Source: Burkholderia sp. H160
Lineage (GTDB): Bacteria > Pseudomonadota > Gammaproteobacteria > Burkholderiales > Burkholderiaceae
Reading direction: 5' to 3'
DNA length: 57,581 nucleotides
NCBI GenBank assembly: GCA_000173575.1
Contig: ABYL01000038.1
Location: 1-57,581 of the forward strand
Shown here: positions 51,888 through 57,581 of the stretch, piece by piece
Position numbering within the stretch: position 1 is the stretch's first letter
How the letters are laid out: each line of letters begins with the position of its first letter
The notes under the pieces: generated by a model
The model's input: the letters and a program-made list of their open reading frames with translations, nothing else
The model's database searches: none
What the model was told of the DNA's origin: nothing
Position numbers and translations under genes: made by a program

Positions 51888-53084
51888 TTAAACGTGCATC
51901 GGAATGAACCGGCGGCCGTTGTCGTACATGATCTTGCGCGTGTCTTCCTCGGAGAGCCTGTTGCACGCTTCCGACGCGAAGTCCTTCGGTTCCGGCACGC
52001 CTTCCGCGTGCGGATAGTCGGAGCCCATCAGCAGGAAGTCCGACGATCCCGTTTGAGCGATGATCTGGGCGATGTCGTCCTCCGGATACGCGACCACGAA
52101 GACATTTTCCTTGAAGATCTGGCTCGGGCGTTTCTTCAGCTGACCGCACGGCCAGTAGCCATTCTTCGCCATCCCTCGGCACTTGTCCATTTTGACGAGC
52201 AGCGAAGGGACCCATTCGGCACCGTTTTCCGCACTACACAGCTTGACCCGCGGGAAACGCTCGAAGAAGTTGTAGAAGATGAACGACGAAAGCGTTTCCA
52301 TGACGGGCCGCTCGCCGTAACCGTGCATCCAGACAAATGCGGTCTGACGCTGACGCGACTGCTGCACTGGCTCACCCCACACCGCCATGTGATCCTTCAT
52401 GTAGATCGCTTCCGACACGTGGAACGTGACACGTACGCCTGCTTCGTTGAGGATCGACCAGAACGGATCGAAGTACGGATCCGCGGGTGCACGGCCGTTG
52501 AACGGCCCCATTGGCATGAGGATCACGCGTACACCGTTCGCAACCAGCCATTTGGCCTCGGCGACGGCTGCGTCGAGATCGTCGAGCGTCACGACCGGCG
52601 TCGAGTAGATCCGGTCCTTGTAGTTGAAGCCCCAGTCATCAAGCATCCACTGGTTATACGCGTGCAACACCGCATTTGCCGCAACAGGCTCGTTGAGGTA
52701 GGAAATGCACGCGACCATTTCGCCGATGTACATCGTGCAGGCTTCCACACCAAATTCGTCCATCTTCTTCAGGCGCGCGTCGCGATTGAACATGTCTGGC
52801 GTCGGCGGGACGCGCATGTCGACGTTATCCTTGCCATCCTTCATCGCGCGCAGCCATTCATGCAGCTTGCCGGGCGGCGGCACGTGCCCCTCGGCCGAGG
52901 TGTAGCCCTCGCTGATTTCCACCTTGCGGTCGCCCACATACATGCAGCGGTTGCCGTCCGCCGTGATACGGCTGGTAAAAGACCAGTCCTTCTTGAACTT
53001 CTCGGGCAAATGACGGCTGAATGCGTCCTCCACTTCGTAGAAGTGCGTGTCCGCGTCGTAGATCTTCCCTTGATACGTTTGCAT
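51888..53084 (-). CDS. Amidohydrolase-2 family metal-dependent hydrolase/decarboxylase
   Basis: 398 residues. The N-terminal IYDADTHFYE replaces the usual H-x-H by D-x-H; FHVSEA, GAEWVPSLL and the C-terminal MGSDYPHAEG supply the other metal ligands (His, Glu and Asp). The layout matches the ACMSD/gamma-resorcylate-decarboxylase branch, including the larger members near steroid and polyaromatic genes. CAGGAGAGAGGCA precedes the ATG. The preceding intergenic region holds direct repeats and faces a DHA2 exporter gene, so the two are probably controlled together. Decarboxylation or C-C hydrolysis of a cyclic acid is the likely chemistry. Confidence 0.86.
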   Translation of the reverse strand: MQTYQGKIYDADTHFYEVEDAFSRHLPEKFKKDWSFTSRITADGNRCMYVGDRKVEISEGYTSAEGHVPPPGKLHEWLRAMKDGKDNVDMRVPPTPDMFNRDARLKKMDEFGVEACTMYIGEMVACISYLNEPVAANAVLHAYNQWMLDDWGFNYKDRIYSTPVVTLDDLDAAVAEAKWLVANGVRVILMPMGPFNGRAPADPYFDPFWSILNEAGVRVTFHVSEAIYMKDHMAVWGEPVQQSRQRQTAFVWMHGYGERPVMETLSSFIFYNFFERFPRVKLCSAENGAEWVPSLLVKMDKCRGMAKNGYWPCGQLKKRPSQIFKENVFVVAYPEDDIAQIIAQTGSSDFLLMGSDYPHAEGVPEPKDFASEACNRLSEEDTRKIMYDNGRRFIPMHV

Positions 53085-53160
53085 TGCCTCTCTCCTGATT
53101 GTGGGGAGCGCTGCTGACCGTGCGCCCTTGAGAGAAGTATCGGCGCAAGCCATCGACCGA

Positions 53161-53197
53161 AAAACTCTCATATCGAACTCAAAACTGTCCATATCGA
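53161..53197. promoter_or_regulatory. Direct repeats in the amidohydrolase/exporter intergenic region
   Basis: AAAACTCTCATATCGA and AAAACTGTCCATATCGA begin 20 bases apart, about two helical turns. They lie 77-113 bases upstream of the amidohydrolase and 123-159 bases upstream of the exporter start, a suitable position for a shared regulator such as the nearby IclR protein. Confidence 0.45.
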
Positions 53198-53319
53198 TTT
53201 GATATCGGTCGGCGCCCTCGGCACTTTTGTAGCCTGCATGGACCTCTCCCGTAAACACCAATGCGAACATCGTTCTAATATAAGTATACTCTAGCCGGTG
53301 CACACAATCGGAGGCGTTT

Positions 53320-54741
53320 ATGCAAGCCGAAGTACTCTCCCAGCAGGCACGCGGAGCGCAACGCGTTTCCGGCCCGCCGCGCGGGTTCACGATGGCAATC
53401 CTGCTGGCCGCGGTAGCGGCCTCGTCTGGCATCACAGTCATCTATACGGTGCTGGTCACGCTCTTCAAGGCTTTCCCGGCTTCGAATTCGGTGAGCTGGA
53501 CTGTCACCGCGTACTGGCTCGGCTCTGCCATCTTTGCCGCGGTGAGCGGGCGCCTCGGCGACTTGCTAGGCTATCGGCGAATCTTGCTGATGGTGATGTC
53601 GGTCGCTGCGGCCGGCGCGGTCGTAGCCGCGTGTGCAACGCAAGTCAGCATGCTCATCGCGGGCTGCGCGATGCAATCGATCGCGGCAGGCATCACGCCG
53701 CTCTCGATCGGGCTGGTTCGGGAGAACCTACCGCCCGCGAGACTACCTGCCGCGGTGGGCCTGATCAGTGCGGCAGGCATGGTATCGGCAGGGCTGATCT
53801 ACATCTGCGCGGGCGTCGTCGTGGATCACTATTCGTGGCAGGCCGGCTTCTGGTTCAAGGTTGCGCTTTGCGTCGTGGCGGTCATTGCCGTCCGGGTGTG
53901 GGCACCACCGTCGCCGCAGCGTCCCGGCGTTCGGATCGACTATATTCGAGGCCTCGCATTCGCTCCCGCACTTTGCGCCATCCTCTTCGCAGTGCAACAG
54001 ATCCGCACGTGGGGGCTCGACGACCCGCGGCTATGGGGTTTGATTGTTGGCGGGATGATCGGGCTCGGACTCTGGGCACGCCACCAACACGAGGCGAGAC
54101 ATCCGCTCATCAATGTGCGTCTGCTGAAAACACGCGAAGTCGTATTGGCCAATGCATGCATGGCATTTCTCGCCGCGGGAGCCATGCAACTGGGACAGGT
54201 TTTCTCGCTGCTCGCCCAGCAACCTGCCGGCACGCACGCTGGATTCGGGCTGAGCGCAACGGCAGCTGGATTACTGATGTTCAGCATCAACATCGTCGCG
54301 TTGATCGCGAGCCCGTGGAGCGGCCGCGTTGCGTCCCGCTACAAGGCGCGCCGAGCCGCCCTGATCGGCATGGGCATACTCGCCTTTGCCTGGGCTTCGC
54401 TGGTGGTGCTTCACCGCAACCTGCTGCTCTTCGTTCCAGGCGCGGTGATGTGCTCGTTTGGCCTCGCCTTTGCGAGCACGTCGCTGTACAACCAGATCGT
54501 CGAGGCAACGCCTGCACCTCAGACTGGCGAGGCGACGGGCATGCTCTACGTCTTCTTCTCGTGTTTCTTCGCGGTAGGAGCCCAAGCGGTATTCGCGCTG
54601 CTACGCGGCGCGGCAGCGGGACATGACGGCGCGTCGTTTCCCGCCGACAGTGGCTATGTTTCGGTGTTCGTTTACATCGCCTGCAGTTCGATTGCCGGAC
54701 TGCTGATCGCTTCCATGCTGCCGAAGCGTCCCACGCACTGA
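53320..54741 (+). CDS. MFS transporter, DHA2 (EmrB/QacA) type
   Basis: 473 residues, highly hydrophobic with about 14 membrane segments. SGRLGDLLGYRRILLMVM is the loop 2-3 MFS signature and MFSINIVALIASPWSGRVASRYKARRAAL is the repeated one in the second half; the motif PLSIGLVRENLPP with MVSAGL following is DHA2-like. Such carriers export drugs or toxic aromatics by proton antiport. The start ATG follows a GGAGG eight bases upstream. It is convergent with the IclR gene and they share a perfect hairpin terminator. Confidence 0.9.
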   Translation: MQAEVLSQQARGAQRVSGPPRGFTMAILLAAVAASSGITVIYTVLVTLFKAFPASNSVSWTVTAYWLGSAIFAAVSGRLGDLLGYRRILLMVMSVAAAGAVVAACATQVSMLIAGCAMQSIAAGITPLSIGLVRENLPPARLPAAVGLISAAGMVSAGLIYICAGVVVDHYSWQAGFWFKVALCVVAVIAVRVWAPPSPQRPGVRIDYIRGLAFAPALCAILFAVQQIRTWGLDDPRLWGLIVGGMIGLGLWARHQHEARHPLINVRLLKTREVVLANACMAFLAAGAMQLGQVFSLLAQQPAGTHAGFGLSATAAGLLMFSINIVALIASPWSGRVASRYKARRAALIGMGILAFAWASLVVLHRNLLLFVPGAVMCSFGLAFASTSLYNQIVEATPAPQTGEATGMLYVFFSCFFAVGAQAVFALLRGAAAGHDGASFPADSGYVSVFVYIACSSIAGLLIASMLPKRPTH

Positions 54742-54797
54742 TCTTCGTTGCGACCGATCCGTTGCACGTAGCTCCAACGCTTCTTCAACTGCGCAAC

Positions 54798-54841
54798 GAC
54801 GGTCGCACCGTGAAGCACATACGCTTCACGGTGCGACCGTC
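54798..54841. terminator. Bidirectional terminator: perfect 19-bp inverted repeat
   Basis: GACGGTCGCACCGTGAAGC-N6-GCTTCACGGTGCGACCGTC, without a mismatch, midway between the convergent exporter and IclR stops. Its strength and position support bidirectional termination although T-runs are lacking. Confidence 0.8.
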
Positions 54842-54852
54842 CGACTGGTCAG

Positions 54853-55659
54853 TCACTCCTCTTCGGATTGACCCAATGCAGACGCGCGCTGGGCCACCCT
54901 GATCATGTTCTGTTCGAGCTGCGGGCGTTCGCGATCGAAGCGCTCGAGCGGCGCACCAATCGCCATCGCCGCAATCACGTTACCGTTCGGCCCGAAGATC
55001 GGCGACGACACCCCCGCAGAGTCCGGCAGCAATTCGCCGCGACTCACCGATAACCCGCTTTCGAGAATGTGATCGAGTTCGTCACGCAGCGCCTTCTTCG
55101 TCGCGATGGTTTGCGGCGTGCGGCGCTCGAACTTGACCGTCTTCATGTAGTCAGTAACGAAAGCGTCCGACGCATGGGCTAGCAGCACGCGCCCCGCGGC
55201 CGTGCAATAGAGTGGGCGACGCAAACCGATGTGCATCGAATAGCGCACCGATTGCTCGCTCTCGATCACATCGACATAAGTGATCTCCTTATGCTCGGCG
55301 TCAAGCACACCGATATACACGGTTTCATTGGTGCTCTTCGAGAGATCCACCAGAAACGGGTGCAGCATCTTCGAGAAGTTCCACGCTGCCATCACGCCCG
55401 CCGACAACCGGAAGATCGACGGCCCCAGGCGATAGCGGCCTGCGTCGTGCATCAGGAACCCTTCCGCCACTAGAGGCCTCAGCAGATTGAGCAGGCTGCT
55501 CTTCGGCGACTCGAGGGCGACATTCAGTTCTGCCAGCGACATCCCGTCCGGAGACTTCGCCAGCACATCGAAAATTCCGAGGAGTCGGGTCAGCGAGCGT
55601 GGCCCGCTGACATCCCGGTCCGCCGGCGCTGAGATCTCTTTCAACATGATTTTCCCCAT
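54853..55659 (-). CDS. IclR-family transcriptional regulator
   Basis: 268 residues. The N-terminal HTH_IclR domain (about 20-85) has SLTRLLGIFDVLAKSPDGMSLAELNVALESPKSSLLNLLRPLVAEGFL. The effector domain shows YCTAAGRVLLA, SRGELLPDSAGVSSPIFGPNGNVIAAMAIGAP. IclR regulators commonly control aromatic or acyl catabolic genes and bind small acids. Two ATGs are possible; the second (four codons in) has GGGGA at better spacing, so the true protein may be 264 residues. It is convergent with the exporter and divergent from an SDR gene. Confidence 0.92.
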   Translation of the reverse strand: MGKIMLKEISAPADRDVSGPRSLTRLLGIFDVLAKSPDGMSLAELNVALESPKSSLLNLLRPLVAEGFLMHDAGRYRLGPSIFRLSAGVMAAWNFSKMLHPFLVDLSKSTNETVYIGVLDAEHKEITYVDVIESEQSVRYSMHIGLRRPLYCTAAGRVLLAHASDAFVTDYMKTVKFERRTPQTIATKKALRDELDHILESGLSVSRGELLPDSAGVSSPIFGPNGNVIAAMAIGAPLERFDRERPQLEQNMIRVAQRASALGQSEEE

Positions 55660-55735
55660 GAATTGACTCTATCGATTATACGGGAACTATTCACATAGTT
55701 TTACAACGATCATAATTTGGCACACTTTTACGCTA

Positions 55736-55747
55736 CCCGAATTCGGG
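55736..55747. promoter_or_regulatory. Palindrome CCCGAATTCGGG in the IclR/SDR divergent region
   Basis: A perfect 12-bp palindrome, 77-88 bases upstream of the IclR start and about 150 bases before the SDR start. It could be an IclR operator, but there is only this position to support it. Confidence 0.35.
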
Positions 55748-55895
55748 AATACGCTAGGCCATCCCTCATCCTGGTTACGATATATTTGAACGTCGTTCGC
55801 AAATTTGGAATGCCCGGGCATCCGTTTTCCGGAACATCCCGGAGGTGCGCTCGCGCGTCGAACAACCACATCCACCATCACTTCTGGACTCACTC

Positions 55896-56660
55896 ATGTA
55901 CACGAAAAAACTGGCAGAAAAGGTCGCCATCGTGACCGGAGGCGGGCAAGGCGTTGGACTCGGCATCGCCCGCGCGCTTGCCACCGAAGGGGCGAGCCTC
56001 GTCCTGACTGGGCGCACGGAGGCTAAACTCACGCGGGCCGCCGAGGAATTGAGCGCCCTCGGTTCGCAAGTGCTCGTCGTGCCCGGTGATACCCGCGATC
56101 GTGCCGACTCCGTGCGGACAGTCGAGCTTGCCGTCGAGCGATTCGGACATGTGGACGCGCTTATCAACAATGCACAAAGCAGCAACCCGGGTGTGCCGCT
56201 CGAGTCTGTTACCGACGATGACTGGAGCAACACACTCGAGTCGGGCCTGTACGGTACGCTATATTTCATGCAAGCCGTATTGCCGGGGATGAAGTCGCAG
56301 GGCCGCGGTACCATCATCAACTTCGGCTCGCGCACCGGAATCGAAGGCCTCAAGGGATTCGGCGCATACGCCGCAGCCAAGGAAGGCATTCGTGGGCTCT
56401 CGCGTGTTGCCGCGCGCGAATGGGGCGCCTATGGCATTACCGTGAACGTCATTTGCCCGGCGGCGCTCACGCCTGCTGCCGAAGCCTACCTCGAAGCCAA
56501 TCCCCAGGAGCGCACTCGCTATCTCTCTGAAATTGCACTTGGCCGCTTCGGCGATCCTCAGCGCGATATTGGACGAACAGTTGCATTTCTGTGTAGTGAC
56601 GACGCGAATTTCATAACGGGGCAGACTATCAGTGTGGACGGTGGACAGTCAATGCTTTAG
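55896..56660 (+). CDS. SDR family oxidoreductase
   Basis: 254 residues. TGGGQGVGLGIARAL is the NAD(P) motif, INNAQSS replaces NNAG by NNAQ, and the active site has NFGSRTGIEG and YAAAKEGIRGLSRVAAREWG with Tyr-x3-Lys. It ends DGGQSML, the usual SDR terminus. The start MYTKKLAEKVAIVTGG was chosen over an upstream in-frame ATG because the longer N-terminus is not family-like. It is divergent from the IclR gene, which may regulate it; substrate unknown. Confidence 0.9.
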   Translation: MYTKKLAEKVAIVTGGGQGVGLGIARALATEGASLVLTGRTEAKLTRAAEELSALGSQVLVVPGDTRDRADSVRTVELAVERFGHVDALINNAQSSNPGVPLESVTDDDWSNTLESGLYGTLYFMQAVLPGMKSQGRGTIINFGSRTGIEGLKGFGAYAAAKEGIRGLSRVAAREWGAYGITVNVICPAALTPAAEAYLEANPQERTRYLSEIALGRFGDPQRDIGRTVAFLCSDDANFITGQTISVDGGQSML

Positions 56661-57538
56661 TGCGTCTTTTTGAACGCGGTGCAATATATGAAACGGGCAG
56701 TTGCATTTTCGAGAGGCCGCAAAAGAATTTAATTGAACGAATGGTTGCATTATCGCGAACCTCGATCCGAGGGTGAGTTTCGCGACAAGCGCGTACCACG
56801 AAGATCAAAGATAGATCAGGTATTTCTCCTCTCACACACTTCGCGAGAGCGTGTGGAGTTTGGCCTTGGCTGCGGGACTCCGAGCCAAGGCGTTTTTTTG
56901 GCGTTACCTTTGGAGCTCTGCATCGAGGCAGGCACATACGTGCCCGGCATTGAACGAGACTATAGGGGTCGACAAAGCAGCCAGCGAAATTTGGGAAAGA
57001 TCGAGGTGGGTTGGCTCTGGGCCATGCCCATTTGTGAGGGATATCTGTGCTCCAGCGTGGTGCAGTGGAGACAAAGTATGCGCTCTCGATCAGAGACGTG
57101 ATCATCCGTGCAAGACGCGGTAATCGTTCCAGCGGATAAGAGATCGCTTTTGTCAGCCGGAGTCAGCTAACTACAAGGTCAGGACTGTCAGGAATCCACG
57201 ATGGATCGATGCTTTCACACGAATCGCGAGGGAGCGCATCACCCGTAGCGGGCAATTCGATCCGATCGCACAGATTGCGATCTTGATCCCGCAGTTAAGA
57301 AATTTCTTAAAACCATTCTGGCGTGAAGAACGGCAAGTGCACGTCCATCCAGTCGAACTCGCTACGGCAGTTCGCCCACGCCCATTGAGGTGATTTTCCG
57401 CCGAGCTCGTGAGTGTCCGATCGTTGATGCGGACGTGAAATATTCTGACTGCTCCTACCGGAATCGGCATACCCGACTCCTGCCGGATCTGTACAAAAGA
57501 TACGTCTGTTGCTTCTCTCAGTCGTCATGATTCGCCTC
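56661..57538. other. Long stretch with little coding signal
   Basis: Base composition is more mixed than in neighbouring genes, and open frames on both strands give translations with no recognisable family. Two TTGCATT boxes (near 56701 and 56745) resemble those of the 17-bp inverted repeat at 40.6 kb. It may hold decayed genes or a regulatory region; I see no insertion-sequence ends or tRNA. Confidence 0.4.
57307..57528 (-). CDS. Possible small protein downstream of the truncated edge gene
   Basis: 73 residues beginning MTTERSNRRIFCTDPAGVG and ending DWMDVHLPFFTPEWF. The ATG lies ten bases after the stop of the gene that enters from the right edge, with GAGGCG before it, which is an operon-like arrangement. 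I do not recognise the sequence; codon use is less biased than in nearby genes. It may be a genuine small protein or a remnant of a larger gene broken downstream. Confidence 0.25.
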   Translation of the reverse strand: MTTERSNRRIFCTDPAGVGYADSGRSSQNISRPHQRSDTHELGGKSPQWAWANCRSEFDWMDVHLPFFTPEWF

Positions 57539-57581
57539 TTAGCTGCAAGTTTTCACCATCTCTTCGATCACCTTCTTCGCG
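57539..57581 (-). CDS. 3' end of a minus-strand gene cut by the window edge
   Basis: The last 13 codons (AKKVIEEMVKTCS) and a TAA stop are visible; the rest lies outside the window. The residues are too few for a family assignment. The frame has G/C-rich third positions as in true genes here. Confidence 0.45.
   Translation of the reverse strand, partial: AKKVIEEMVKTCS

Noticed and set aside
54798-54841. CRISPR or mobile-element terminal repeat
   Set aside because: A single hairpin between convergent genes with no further copies, no transposase and no target duplication.
56733-57101. 122-codon plus-strand frame near the right end
   Set aside because: No family resemblance, overlapping frames on both strands are equally long, and no ribosome-binding site precedes it.

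Overview
The window looks like chromosome of a Burkholderiales bacterium, most likely Burkholderia/Paraburkholderia. It is GC-rich, third codon positions are strongly G/C, it carries a typical Burkholderia-type general porin, and acyl-CoA catabolic genes are densely packed. No rRNA, tRNA, CRISPR array, prophage or intact insertion sequence was recognised.

Region A (1-24 kb) is an aromatic-acid catabolic island. A long minus-strand operon, starting near 12.56 kb and read leftwards, encodes an NDP-forming acyl-CoA synthetase, two acyl-CoA dehydrogenases, an SCPx-type thiolase with its DUF35 partner, a class III CoA transferase, a LigB-type extradiol dioxygenase, three tandem RraA/LigK-type aldolase paralogues, a crotonase and a thioesterase. 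An incomplete etfB lies at the left edge. A plus-strand set encodes a GntR/FCD regulator, a RidA protein, a LigJ-like hydratase, a Rieske oxygenase with its reductase, an enoyl-CoA hydratase and a 3-hydroxyacyl-CoA dehydrogenase. A porin, a second GntR paralogue, an MFS carrier and a chemoreceptor complete it. Dioxygenase, LigJ and LigK are present but no LigC-type dehydrogenase or LigI-type lactonase is visible. This fits a gallate-like route (4-oxalomesaconate to pyruvate plus oxaloacetate) fed by CoA-dependent side-chain shortening and Rieske hydroxylation or O-demethylation, perhaps of methoxylated C6-C3 acids. The substrate is inferred. Repeated TGGTAT/ATACCA boxes overlap the main promoters and probably bind the GntR proteins.

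Region B (26-31 kb) holds a crotonase, a FolM/PTR1-like reductase, panC and ETF-ubiquinone oxidoreductase, all on the minus strand. ETF-QO would pass electrons from the acyl-CoA dehydrogenases to quinone.

Region C (30.8-41.7 kb) is a compact minus-strand operon: alcohol dehydrogenase, DUF1214-like protein, sulfotransferase, VOC protein, cysQ, cysD, cysNC. It looks like a self-contained PAPS-dependent sulfation module. Upstream lie an ArsR-MarR fusion regulator, an SDR and a kinase-like protein.

Region D (41.9-56.7 kb) begins with a MarR regulator and a LuxC-LuxE-SDR-LuxE set, a fatty-acid-reductase-like module with no luciferase genes. It continues with a TetR regulator, a thioesterase, an Old Yellow Enzyme, SDRs, a crotonase, an amidohydrolase, a DHA2 exporter and an IclR regulator. 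The last ~0.9 kb has little coding signal and ends in the 3' tail of a minus-strand gene.
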